A stretch of DNA of 64,000 nucleotides from Arctopsyche grandis (lineage: Eukaryota > Arthropoda > Insecta > Trichoptera > Hydropsychidae): assembly GCF_051622035.1 (NCBI RefSeq), contig NC_135359.1, forward strand, positions 30,099,501-30,163,500, read 5' to 3'. The position numbers were made by a program, and so were the translations under genes. Under the pieces are notes generated by a model. That model worked only from the letters and a program-made list of their open reading frames with translations. It ran no database searches and had not been told where the DNA came from. Every line of letters starts with the position of its first letter. Positions within the stretch are counted from its first letter, which is position 1. Shown piece after piece: positions 1 through 11,040 of the stretch.

Positions 1-795
1 ATTTATTTTATTTATCTTTTACATACATATATACCAGGAAGGCCTTACAGGTAACCCCAATGCACCTTCCTGGCCAATTACAAACATTGTAGCATTTTTT
101 TATTTATTTATACGAAAAACTAGCAAATTAACGAGACGTCTATGAATTGTACATAAATTTTATTGTACATTAATCAATCTCTAATAGTGGTGACATAATG
201 GGTTTGGTGCAAACGATCGAAAAGCGCCAGACAGATTGAACCACAGATTAACTGGATGGCTGCTTTAAACGCAATTCTCGACTTCGCGAATGAAAAATTG
301 CACATCAGATGACGAGTAACCTTTCGATGTGCACAGATGCAATTATTAAAATTGAGTTGGATCTTTCTGGCGAGTTTAATAAGGCAAAATTCGGAACTAA
401 AGTATCAGAAGCACAGAGCGTATACAGGGTAGGTATGTCGGGACTTCGGGTAGATATCGCTTAGTGTAAGTGCGAGCAGTGCGCACGCATAAGGTACACG
501 TGTCGTTAATCTGTGGTTCAGTCTATCTAGCGCTTTTCGATCGTTTGTACCGCATCGGACATAATAGGTAGAAAGGATATTTATCCAATTTTACCGGGAA
601 CCGTTTCAACAATGAAATCAGATAAAATTGGCAAACTCTGATAGTAAACGATCGACCTGGAGTCACAAATATCCAGGTCTGACCAGCAGCACTACTCAGA
701 TATACTCAGAAAAATTCTTTTCAATCGAGGTTAGCTCATGGGATCGAACCCGGCGCCTCTCGATGCTAAGCAGAAGCTTAACTACCGATGTTTGA
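1..795 (-). mobile_element. SINE, tail type 1, interrupted by a MITE
   Basis: Read on the minus strand this is a tRNA-derived SINE. The head near 735-795 has a B-box-like motif, seen here as GGGATCGAACCCGG at 740-753. The shared central domain lies near 596-670. The 3' tail at 30-80 carries the CCAGGAAGG / CCTTCCTGG inverted pair. The element continues past the window start. A 357-bp MITE (200..556) sits inside it and duplicates the SINE sequence TGACATAAT/GGACATAAT, so the SINE is the older insertion. No coding capacity is expected. Confidence 0.8.
200..556. mobile_element. MITE with 9-bp target duplication (Mutator-like?)
   Basis: The left end (GGGTTTGGTGCAAACGATCG) and the reverse complement of the right end (GATGCGGTACAAACGATCG) begin inverted repeats of about 52 bp. 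The flanks are TGACATAAT (191-199) and GGACATAAT (557-565), 8 of 9 identical. Long TIRs with a 9-bp duplication are typical of Mutator-like elements; that assignment is inference, as no transposase is present. It shares ends and subterminal sequence with the element at 3866..4149. Confidence 0.8.
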
Positions 796-1010
796 AAGTG
801 ACATACATATGTCCACATTTCTTTATTTTGAAAAATATTACGCAAAACATTAAATATAATGTTTTGCCCTTTACAATATTTAATTAAGCTTATTGTTAAA
901 AACTAAATGTATGTAAGCTTATTGTAAATCATATTAACAATTAGATACAACATAACTTCTTATTGAATACTTATCTCGCAGATAAAATCGACTGAGGAGA
1001 TATACAGTGA

Positions 1011-1443
1011 AATGTCAGATTTGACATATTTGGCCAAAAATCAATATATATCGTGTATTACATTACGTGAAGCTAGACGCCAAATTTGAAATTTATATAT
1101 ACATATGAGAGTTAAAACTATAAATATTTAAATATTAGAGATAACGAGAACCTATAGAGCAAATTTTATAAATTATAGAGTGAATTGTAGGCGTTTCAAC
1201 AATTAAAATCTTATATGGCCATATCAAGGCGAACAGGTTGGAAGACACGGGACGAACGCTTATTAAACGTCAGGAAGGTTTACGGGCCCCGTTTTTAAAA
1301 CGCGTTGTATACGATATTTTATCTCCAACGTAATGGCAGACGATACATTAACGTGTATTGATGACCAAAATGAGCAATATGGCAAAGTATGAAAACGATC
1401 GGATAAGAGATAAAAATGACCACTAACACGAAAGCCATGTGAA
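1011..1443 (+). repeat. Dispersed repeat R, copy 1
   Basis: Near-identical blocks recur at 27366..27818, starting with AATGTCAGATTTGACATATT and ending at AACACGAAAGCCATGTGAA (AACACGAAAACCATGTGAA there). A central stretch differs between the copies. More diverged relatives lie at 13440..13760 and 32580..32945. A short inverted match to its 3' part occurs at about 1626-1690. No ORF and no clear terminal repeats; probably a non-autonomous element of unknown class. Confidence 0.65.
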
Positions 1444-1469
1444 ACGTAAAGGAGGTATGGAAAAATACT

Positions 1470-1572
1470 GGTGGTTTGTAATAAGTTTATTCTGCTTTTC
1501 CAAGATTCTGGATGTATCCAATTAAAAGACGTGATAACAATTTGTGAATAAAGACAAACAGAAATAGTGTTT
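1470..1572 (+). repeat. Dispersed repeat S, copy 1
   Basis: This stretch, containing TTTATTCTGCTTTTCCAAG and ACAGAAATAGTGTTTTT, recurs with few changes at 39481..39588 inside the protease intron. It has no coding potential and follows repeat R directly. The class is unknown. Confidence 0.55.
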
Positions 1573-2579
1573 TTACTAATTATTAGTAACCTCTTCTTAG
1601 TTCAGAATCGATTTTGTCGTCCGATGAAGTTTGGGTTCTCATCTGATCGTTTTCAAACTTTGCAATTTTGCTCGGTTTGGTCATCTATATAAGTGGAAAT
1701 GACGTTCGCCATTACCATGGTAATAGACACGTTTGAAAATACTGCATCTTCATTCACAGTTACGTCTATCGTATACACTGTCCCATTTGTCCACACTGTT
1801 CTGGTAGTTTTTTTCTCTTTTCGCCACCATCTCGCTATGGCAGATTGAGAACTTTGCCATACTTATGATACAATGTTTAAATAACCAGTAAATGTATTTA
1901 ATTATGAAATATTGAATTGAACAGTATAAATGAAATTTAATGAAACTAATTTGAACATTTTAAAATCCAAAAATGGTCAGGTTTTGTCATTGAAAGTAAA
2001 TCAGTCAAAATATCGAGGTAGAATTTTCAAACGATTACAACATGTAAATATAAATACAACAAAATCAAAATCATACGTAATTTAAAATACCTGGTTATAA
2101 AATAATTCACTTTTTCAAATAGGAGAGTTTGATAATATGCTGCAATGACTCGAATACCTAGAAAAATGTATTATTGTCTTCGTGGAATACAAATATTTTT
2201 TCAAATCGGGGAATTTTCATCTCGCTAAGCTTCACAATTTCCAATGGACGCTTCAAAAGATACAATAGATACATAAAGAGTTTACTTAGTTCTCTTTTCA
2301 ATTTGTACTAATTTCATATTGAAATAAAATATAAAAATTTAGCACAACACAATTTTTATACATAAAGCTAAAATTAATCGATACTAGAAATTTAAAATAA
2401 TACCGCACAAGCTTTTATCAGAAAATGTTTTCACTAAACCGCTTGTGGTATACATATGTAAAATATAAATAGAATATACATACATATTATGATGTGAATA
2501 AAATAAATAAATTTTATATGAGATTTCCTTTCTTTTAATTTGTATAATTTAAATTTAGTTTAAGTATTCGCTATTACGT
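1573..2579. other. AT-rich non-coding DNA
   Basis: No credible coding region. It holds a weak inverted match to the 3' part of repeat R (about 1626-1690). The segment at 1998-2030 resembles the repeat at 10458..10536. Confidence 0.5.
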
Positions 2580-3200
2580 AAAGCTTTTGCAAGACGTTGA
2601 GAACACCGCGAATTCCACAAAGCGTCAAAGCTTTTCCCGAGAGATTCTTCTTCAAAAATCCGTCGGAAAAGCCTTCACTTTACTTTAACGGATTTCAACC
2701 CCTTTCTACTTTCAGCTCGAAGGGGTAGACGGGGTGCAATTGCCAGTCGTAACGAGTTGTCTCAGCTCGATAATAACTATAATTTTCATACTAGCTTTTT
2801 TCGCAGCCGGGCGTTTCGGCCGTGAATCCTCATTACGGACGTTTTGCAAGGCAAAGAATAAGAATAAAATAAATAAAAGCACCGAGACGAAATGTGACAT
2901 TTCGCCGTGTAAATCTTCATTTTGCGTTTTTGCGAGCGCAAAACGGCCTAAATTTTCTTTAATGCCGCGTTTCCGGCGCGTCGGTTTTTCCGAAGGGAAA
3001 CATCGCGCACCGGTGTTTTCGTCGGCTTTTTCTTTTTTTTTGTATTTTTTTTTATATTCAAGCGCGCGTTTACATTTTTTAACTTTACTTTCCTTCATTT
3101 TATTTATTCGTTTGTTTGTATGTATTTTTTTTATTCCCGCCTGGCGTCGTTTGCGCTAAGCAAAATTTACCGAGGCGTCGCATAAACAAGCCACTTTAGC
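2580..3200. other. GC-richer island, no gene recognised
   Basis: Base composition rises sharply relative to the flanks, with many TTTTCCG and GCGCG-type words. Open frames of 128-141 codons exist on both strands over the same bases. They have no recognisable domain and low-complexity, lysine/phenylalanine-rich translations, so I read them as chance openings. Similar islands recur at 14080, 35350, 42070, 53640 and 63280. Confidence 0.45.
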
Positions 3201-3865
3201 CGTTGCTTAAAAACATTTAAGTGTTGTTAAGAAAAATTTAACACGTCGGAATTATCGGTCGCGCGTGCAAGCTCCCTCGCAAAAAGTACAAACAAGTTGA
3301 TTAAAATTGTTTTGTTAAAAATTTCTCCAATCTCGTCCGAGGAGCATGAGTGCCAATGGACCCCGCTTTTATTTGAACTACAACTTCCAAACTCGACGGG
3401 CTTTTGTGTTATGCTTAAGGGCAAAGTTACACAATCTGTGTCCGATCCGTCCCACCCACTTGAGCTACCCCTTATAAACCTGAAATAACTTCCGCTAAAG
3501 GCGGTTTATACGTACATATGAATGTACATATATTCTATTACCGCACACTTATCGTACAACAAATAAACAATGTTTCCAATTCAATGAGACTAATTTATGA
3601 AAGTACGTTATATTGATACCTGTTTTAATATTCAAACAATGTTCAAAGCTCTATTTTATTAAATCTATATACATATAGCTTATTTATTTGGGTTATGGTG
3701 GGTCGATCCTTATACAAGTTGCAGCATGGTCACCACGTGTTATGTGACCTCAATCCAATTCGTCGTGGTGATAAGGTGTTGTTTCGTGGTATATGGTTGG
3801 TCTGGAATGATGATCTCATGGTCGGAAATGACAACTCACGAAGACTTTGAAGATAATATTTTATT
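3201..3865. other. Non-coding flank with an inverted 25-mer
   Basis: No gene seen. Bases 3816-3840 are the exact reverse complement of 4019-4043, inside the neighbouring MITE. Confidence 0.6.
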
Positions 3866-4149
3866 GGATGCGGTGCGGTGCATCCGCTCTAAAATCGCCA
3901 GACAAATTGAACGTCAGATCAACGGACGGCTGCTTTAAATGCAATTCTCGTCTTCTCGAATGATAGATTGCACATCAGATAACGGGTAACCTTTCGATGT
4001 GCACAGATGCAATTATAACGTGAGTTGTCATTTCCGACCATGATATGTGCAAACTATCATTCGAGAAGACGAGAATTAAGTTTAAAGTTGCCGTTCTGTT
4101 AATCTGTCGTTCGTTTGTCTGGCGATTTTAGAGCGGATGCACTAAACCC
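3866..4149. mobile_element. MITE with perfect 9-bp target duplication
   Basis: Flanked by TATTTTATT at 3857-3865 and 4150-4158. Inverted arms of about 110 bp begin GGATGCGGTGC at the left and, reverse-complemented, GGGTTTAGTGC at the right; both then read ATCCGCTCTAAAATCGCCAG. The arms are related to the element at 200..556. Between them is a 25-bp block copied in inverse orientation from just outside the left end. A short open frame crossing its left edge is incidental. Mutator-like affiliation is inferred from TIR length and duplication size. Confidence 0.85.
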
Positions 4150-4449
4150 TATTTTATTGCGTATAAAGTATAATGCACGTGTTCGCCATTATAGCGAGGG
4201 AACAATTTGTAACGTCTTTTCCTGGTGAAAGTGAGACGCTGACTAACGGTGCGGTCGTTGAAAATGCTTATTTGCCATTTGCCCAAAATGTTGCCATGTG
4301 CTAAAAAGCTAGTAATGTTTAATTACACGATAATTCGTAATTGATTCCGATAATTCGTATATGGTTTAATGATGAGCAACACTGATTTTATCCTTCAGCT
4401 GTCAAATTGTTAATTGTCTCGAACACGCCTTCTTAAATAATTAATTACA

Positions 4450-4815
4450 TCATTTTTCATATCATAAATCGCTGTATTCGGAGAAGCTGAAGAACACAAA
4501 AATAACAATTAATTAATTAATTAATTAATCCATAGAGACATCAATGGATTTAGACTTGTACATAATTTTTACATATTTGTACATAAATCAAATTCAGATA
4601 TTTGTGACAAAGCGGATAGGATTGTTTTTGCCAATTTGATGGAGGAACCGTTTCAACAATGAAATCAGATAAATTGGCAAACACTGATAGAAAACTATCG
4701 ACTTGGAGTCACAAATACCCAAATCTGACCAGCAATTTTAAATACTAGCACGGAATCGAACCCGGTAACCTCTCGGTGCTAAAAATAAACGCAACCACCC
4801 AGCCATACTATTGGC
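4450..4815 (-). mobile_element. SINE, subfamily with internal (AATT)n
   Basis: Minus-strand SINE. A B-box-like motif is seen as GGAATCGAACCCGG near 4751-4764, the central domain lies around 4637-4700, and an (ATTA)n run at about 4507-4529. The copy at 54581..54965 has the same tetranucleotide run at the same internal place, so the two form a subfamily. The usual CCAGGAAGG tail is not evident here. Confidence 0.7.
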
Positions 4816-5760
4816 TGTATGTAACTAGATACATATATGTATACATATGTATGTAACAAGAAATCATTAGTTTATTAAGTAAGCTATTTTTAACTTTATT
4901 TTATTATATTAAACAAATTTAAATTACGTTTATTTAAATATTTGAATACTTTTTTTTGTGAAACAATATTTATATAATTTATCTTCTCCTAGCTATGTAT
5001 ACATATATCTATCAGATAATTATTTTACAAAATTTGACCAATTTGACCAATCACCATTTTTTTCATCTAAGAAATTACTTCCACTTTCATAATAATCAGC
5101 AAAAATAGCCAAAACAATTATTTAATAAAGTTTTACATTATTGAAGGCGAATACTAACGCTATGAAATACGTAAATACATACACATACATATGTACATAT
5201 GTACATATATACATATGTAGGTGATATGACATTTCACCTTAGATTAAATACAATCAACTTTTAAAAATTTGTATAGGTAATGTTTTTTTACGATTTTGAT
5301 GGGAAGCGCTGTTCTTTGGACTTGTCAATCAATTCATAGAATACTTCGAAAAATAAAACATCCATTACTAGTTCAAATATTAAAAACTCATTTAAATAAG
5401 AAATACAGAAATACTTTTTCTTTTGCTTTTTGATAAAACCTTGAAATTATTAATACAGTCAAATATCGTTGAAACGAAAAGCTTGAATGAAACTGGAAAA
5501 TATTCGAAAATAATTCGTAATACCAAAATTTTCGGTATCCATTCAATGACAATTTTTTTAGAGAGATTGAAGGTCAAATCGGAAATTGTTTCATTCTATA
5601 AAATAAAAAAAAATCCAAAGGACAGAGCAACGAAAAAAAGCACTGTCCTCTAAAATAAAGGACGTCTGGCAACCGTAGTTATACATAGAAGCGTTTTACT
5701 GTACATGTACGTTTTTCAACAGCTGCATGTAGAATAAGAAGAAAATATTGCAAAAGTTCA
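4816..5760. other. AT-rich non-coding DNA
   Basis: Contains dense TACATATGTACATA simple sequence around 5170-5220. The short open frames near 5400-5650 have no recognisable features. Confidence 0.5.
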
Positions 5761-5776
5761 AATATATATACACATA

Positions 5777-5782
<6 letters not shown>

Positions 5783-5834
<52 letters not shown>
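5783..5834. repeat. (TA)n microsatellite
   Basis: About 26 uninterrupted TA units, flanked by degenerate TATATG and a short (CA)n. Confidence 0.9.
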
Positions 5835-5835
<1 letters not shown>

Positions 5836-5842
<7 letters not shown>

Positions 5843-6990
5843 TTTATAAACATTATTTGTACATCTAGTTATTTGAATAAAAAAAATTCCATTTATAGCA
5901 TTGGAAGTACTAAAAAACCAGCACTTTGAATATCTTGTATACGAACGTCTCAATAGTAGAATTTTGAACATCATTATAAAGCATAAAAGCCTACAACCTT
6001 TCGAATATACACTGAAAATACGTAATGGTCTTTTTTACACGTAAGAGACCCAAACCATGGGCTTAGGAATTTTTGCACACGTCGCATTTGAATTCGGTAC
6101 TAAAGGTATTTCCGGACGCACGCACTATCACCGGAAAGGATTTCCACCGATGGCGGGAAAATTCGCCGGAAACCGATCGCAAAATTACAATACAACAACC
6201 CTGTCGGGAATCGAAACACCCTGAAAGGAAACGACCCTCAATTGTATATGAGCGGGGCGAATGAATGGAGGGTTAGGCCACGTGAGAGCCTCACACGTGG
6301 TACAATAATAACTACTCGTTAATAACGCGAATTATTTATTATCGGTCCGAATCAGAAAATCGTTACGTTTAGCAATATTATCCCATAAATTTGGGGGCCG
6401 GGTAGGCTTTTGTTGGCCTACCCGCGTAAAATAATAACGAGGCCAAGATTCCTCTCACCCTTGACGAGGGATTGCAGACAATGTTTGACTCTCGTCTCCT
6501 TTGTGCTTTGGCCCTAACAATAAGGATAAAACCCCGCCGTACAAAAGTGCAAATTCATGCTACATACACACGTATTGTGGGTGTATATAAATATCAAACT
6601 ATGAATATAAAATAAGAAGAGGCGAACCCTATCTATCGACAAACTATTTGTTGGAATTTTTTCCTAACAATTAGTACTCTATGTATTCTCTACCTTGAAG
6701 ATTACACAATGGCTTAATATGATCCAGTTTAGTAACTTACAAATCCACCTCTGCGGCTGGAGTGGTTTCAATGGAGTCTATTGAATATTCTTCCCGAAGC
6801 TGGAAACCCTTGAAGAAAAGCTCGTTATTTCCTGAAGTGTTACTGCATCGTTATTATGTCTATAGGTAAAATAAAAATTATACAATGTAATGATTGGTAT
6901 TATACATTTACTAGTGTTCTGCCGATTGATTTCAACAGATGACTTCGGAAAGGAATTGATACACGAATTTATTTATTTTGTAATATTTAA
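5836..6990. other. Non-coding, moderately GC, two short hairpins
   Basis: Perfect short inverted repeats: CCACGTG / CACGTGG at 6278-6300 and CGGGTAGGC / GCCTACCCG at 6399-6424 (8-nt loop). A 63-codon opening at 6073-6264 is not recognisable. Confidence 0.5.
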
Positions 6991-6992
6991 TT

Positions 6993-7478
6993 TATACCAG
7001 AAAGGTACCCTAATAGGTAACCCCAATGCGCCTTTCTGGCCAGAAACATTGTAAATTTGATACAAATATTATTATTATTATACAAAATATAATACATAAA
7101 TATATATCAATTAATATCCACAGAGACATACATATATGGTCAAATTTTTTAATCTGCAGCATTTTAAGCAAATTCAGTAAATATATATCAACTAACAACT
7201 ACATAGACATTTATGATCGAATTTATAAATTTTCAGCATTTTATACAACTCAGCAATATTTGAGATTGCTAAAAACTCGAGATATTGCGAGAAAATGGGT
7301 AAGGTTGTCAATTTGTTGCAACTTTTTCAATGAAAATCAGATAAATTGGCAAACTCTGATAGGCAACGATCGACCTGGAGTTACAAATCCAAAGTCTGGT
7401 CAGCAGAAACCAGTGGGATTTGAACCCGTGACCACTCTATTCAAAGCATTATATGTTAACCACTAGTCTTTTCTGCTG
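6993..7478 (-). mobile_element. SINE, tail type 1
   Basis: Tail motif ACCAGAAAGG / CCTTTCTGG at 6996-7041. The central domain is around 7320-7390 and the tRNA-like head around 7405-7475 (seen as GGGATTTGAACCCGTG). The head differs from the copy at 1..795, but the central domain is the same. Confidence 0.8.
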
Positions 7479-7531
7479 TTATATGTTATATGTATATGTA
7501 GGTATATAAATATAGTGTAGGGTCATTTATA

Positions 7532-7630
7532 GGCGCGCGCGCGCGTATTAATGCGCTGTTTACCCGTTCAAAATAATGAATGAATGTGTGTGTGTGTTTG
7601 TGCCTTTGTGGATGTGTGTATGTGAGTACG
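7532..7630. repeat. Simple repeats (GC)n and (TG)n
   Basis: A GCGCGCGCGCGC run at 7533-7545 and a TGTGTGTGTG-rich stretch at 7586-7625. Confidence 0.8.
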
Positions 7631-9469
7631 CTCCTGCACAGCGCATCTGACGGTAACGTCGCTTAGACTGACGTTGCTCGGCGCTCAATATCAGGAGCAC
7701 ATGTCAGACGCTCAGGTCTCTGCTACACACTTCCCCGCTGCCCCACTTCCCAGCTTATCAGACCCCATCCCTATAGCGAATGCTTTAAATGCCCGCATTA
7801 GTCAGAATGTATCGCTGTTGCTCTCATTGGTCAAACGGTTCAGTCCACGTAGACTACTTCACGCTGATTGGCTGTGCACTTCGTTCGCGTGTATTTATTT
7901 TATTAAATATCTCTGAACACAACATATACTTCTGGTATTCTAAAATTTGTGTTTTTGAATTCTCCATTCTGGTCGACGTATCCGCCACATACCCACATAC
8001 ATCGCGTTCGTTTTTATATATATTATTGTAAGTCCATACATAAAAACGTAATTATGTATTTGATTTGATATTCGATTATCTTACAATTTTAGAAACATTT
8101 TAAAAGTCAAATCGGCATCCACCAAACCACACTTTATGTATTGGTTTATTTACTGCACATATACACGAGTACGAGTATAAATTCTCATATTTTTGTAAAC
8201 GATAGTAATAAATCTGAATTGTCGTGTCGTAAAGAATGAATAAAATTGATGAAATACTAAACCTTTACATCATAAAGTCGGAGATAAACTCCAAGGCTCT
8301 CTTCCTCCGAATGTATGTACATATGAATGTATTTCATACGCGTACAAAACTAATGTTTGTACTTAAAAACGATGTAATTTATCATCGGTCGTAAAATCAT
8401 TTTCAATTGGTCAGTTTTAATCGAGCGAAACGTTATCGATCAAGTATGGGGTGCGAAATTCTAATATCGGCCCTGTAAATTTTCGCTTTTACGGCGTTAT
8501 TTTATTGAAAGTGCTAATTAATTACACGTATACACCGTTAATTAAAATTTATCACGTAAACGAAAGACCCTAATTTTGAAATTTAATGTATTTACATGCA
8601 AACACTTTGTATAATATTAAGAGGAATGACATTTGGCCCCGGGAGGGCTTTAGCTTTGGAACTCGCGCCGAATTATCATTGTTATATTTGGTGTATTGAA
8701 TTCGTTTTATTTTGATTTTTGTTTAGTAAAATTAATTTTGTGTATAATTTTGTATATATTATATATTTTGTACATATTTTGATAATTGCAAAAAAACATT
8801 TTTTATTTTGTAACAGGATACGTTTATAGTTTTATGATAGCAAATTTTATGATTTAATTTTTATCACCTCATAATACTTTATAATTGTAATCATTCAAAG
8901 AAGATTTTTAATACATTTTTTACCTTTTTTTTATTCTTACTATTGCATATCATAATTGACATTTATCATTCACAGTTCAAACATATTGTTCAAAAATTTA
9001 TACTTCATTTTCTGTCTTTTTTTTCCTTCCTGTGGGTTTTTTTTTATACTGACGAGATATTATAATATGTAAGCCACAATAGTTCGAATTTTAATAAATA
9101 AATTTGTTACATTCAATAACATGAATGACAACAAAATGCTCGCTTGATATAAATAATATTTTAATTCCTAGGAGAAACTTTAATACTCAATTTGGTTTAA
9201 AACTCAGTGGTTTTTTAAATTCCCAAAAATATTTTTTATTTTATACCGCAAAATGTTTGTAATAATTTCCGAGAGCATTCAAATATACAGTGCATTACTT
9301 TTTAATGAATTTCACAACGTTGGAAAATGCTTTAATTGAAATCGAGCACTTTCGAGCGAATTTCCCCCTCAAAAATGACGATGGGGCGCTTGTTTAAACA
9401 ATAAATCAAAGTATTTTTAATGTTTAAACATTGAAAGATATTCATAAATGCTTTCGAGCGGAATCCATT
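7631..9469. other. Non-coding DNA, GC-richer start
   Basis: 7640-7900 is GC-richer and holds two ATTGG (inverted CCAAT) words, near 7827 and 7864. Two overlapping 80-codon openings there show no domain. From about 8000 the sequence is strongly AT-rich and I see nothing further. Confidence 0.4.
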
Positions 9470-10030
9470 ACCGACGGATTATTTGTATTGAGTAAGAGGT
9501 GGCCATTGTACCCGATATTCGGTACAAGTTTTCCCGGAAGCGCTTTCAGAAACACGGCATAATATCTCATTGATATAAATCAAAGAGATAATTCCGAATC
9601 GCTTCAAACGAACTCTTGCAAAGCGGTCGAGATTAGAGTGAAGCGGAAAAAAATATCAAAATATAATATGAATGCGGAGAGGCTTTTGAGGAGAGTCAAG
9701 GCTCCACGCGACGGAACTCGAGGAAGAGAGAGAGAGTATCTTTCAGACCGTTTCTGAGGGATCGCCCTTAAAATGAGCCATGAAAAATGAAACCGACATT
9801 ATTTTTCGTCGTCCCAGCCCTGCTCTTCACAAAAATCACTGCGTACATTTAATATTACATACAACAAGTAAACCGCAAGAACCAGATAGCCGGAAAAGGT
9901 TCCCCGGGGAGGTGGCCGGCTGGGGGAGATAACGTGGTCCGGGACTTAAGCCTGGGTCCTCGAGACCCTCCCAGTGGGTGGTAGTGGGAGGCTCTGGCGA
10001 CCGGCTTTTGTACGAATGAATAATAAACAG
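9470..10030. other. GC-richer island, no gene recognised
   Basis: Includes a (GA)n stretch near 9723-9738 and a strongly GC block at 9890-10010. The block has no matching repeat in this window and no convincing frame. Confidence 0.4.
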
Positions 10031-10304
10031 TTTAACTGCAGGGTATACCTACATACTCGCCCACACATAAACAAACAAAAATTTAATGCGGAATTTGTAA
10101 CAAAACGTGTATTCCGTAAATTTAATTTGTCATATCTGTAAACATTTTTACAAGCTTTTTATTAGTTTCACTCTGTTAATGTACATATGTAGTGACATTC
10201 CTGCCCGTCAAAAAATTGTGATCTGATTTTGAAACACTCTTCAGGTCGCTTTTGATATCATTCCGACATACATTGAAGTAAGTTCATTTTATTTCTTAGA
10301 ACTC

Positions 10305-10345
10305 GATCACTCGCCTTTACAGGCCGCTCCAAAGCGACGAGTGCA
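10305..10345 (-). mobile_element. SINE tail type 2 (3' end only)
   Basis: CACTCG ... CGAGTG arms enclose CCGCTCCAAAGCG. This matches the 3' ends of the SINEs at 20103..20515 and, on the other strand, 52055..52900. The rest of the element is not recognisable. Confidence 0.55.
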
Positions 10346-10457
10346 CTCATACAGATAAAAAAGATCAATCAATACAGTCAATATACACAAGCATTTTATT
10401 TTACAAACATATTTTAAACTAGATCATGAAAACGTGATCAGTAATCGATTCTGTGTT

Positions 10458-10536
10458 CGAATCAGTCAAAATCTCGAGTTCGAATTTTCGCATGATCACA
10501 AAACTTCATCTATTGTTACTACGTACATAGATAAAG
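10458..10536 (+). repeat. Dispersed repeat, inverse copy at 62.9 kb
   Basis: Matches the reverse complement of 62919..63003 with only a few differences; shared words include CGAATTTTCGCATGATCAC. It abuts the LINE fragment that follows. Confidence 0.65.
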
Positions 10537-10545
10537 TAAAAATAT

Positions 10546-11040
10546 GTATCGAAAGGGTACAAAGGAGAATTGCAAAGATTCCTTCGGAACTTAATTCACT
10601 TTATTTTAACGAAAGATTGAAAAGAATGAATCTCACTACACTGGAAACGAGAAGAATAAGAAGCGACTTAATCGAAGTCTTTAAAATACTAAATAATCAT
10701 TATAAATGTCATATGTCCAATCTTATTACATTCAACGTAAACACTCGCCCAGAGGTCACTCGCTTAGACTCCAAAAAGAAAAATCAGAAACAGAGTGGTT
10801 TCAGTTTGGAATAGTCTTCCCAATAATACTGTAATTTCCGATAACCTTAATATGTTTAAGAATAAGCTTGATTCATTTCTTAAACTTAAAAGATTTCTGT
10901 AATTCTTCTTTCCCAATATCTTATTTCTGTTTCTTATTTACTTTTTTCTCTCTTATATTGTCATTTTGAATGTATTTTAGTTTTTTCTCATTTAATTTAC
11001 GTATATGTATAAATCAAACCCCTTGAAAAACATATTTTAA
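10546..11040 (+). mobile_element. LINE 3' fragment (CR1/L2-like ORF2 C-terminus)
   Basis: 10546-10795 translates to a segment with ERVQRRIAKIP, ERLKRMNLTTLETRR and DLIEVFKILNN. A one-base frame change near 10795 then leads to VWNSLPNNTVISDNLNMF, ending at a stop at 10900-10902. This ordered motif set is typical of the region after the reverse transcriptase in CR1/L2-type retrotransposons (family knowledge). It is 5' truncated and dead. The remainder to about 11040 is probably 3' UTR. Confidence 0.75.

Noticed and set aside
2712..3159. Overlapping 128- and 141-codon frames on opposite strands
   Set aside because: No domain, low-complexity translation; the openness of both strands reflects local base composition.
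3726..3938. 70-codon frame
   Set aside because: It runs across the target site and left TIR of the MITE at 3866, so it cannot be an original gene.
7674..8031. Two overlapping 80-codon frames near ATTGG boxes
   Set aside because: No domain; I could not build a promoter-gene model.
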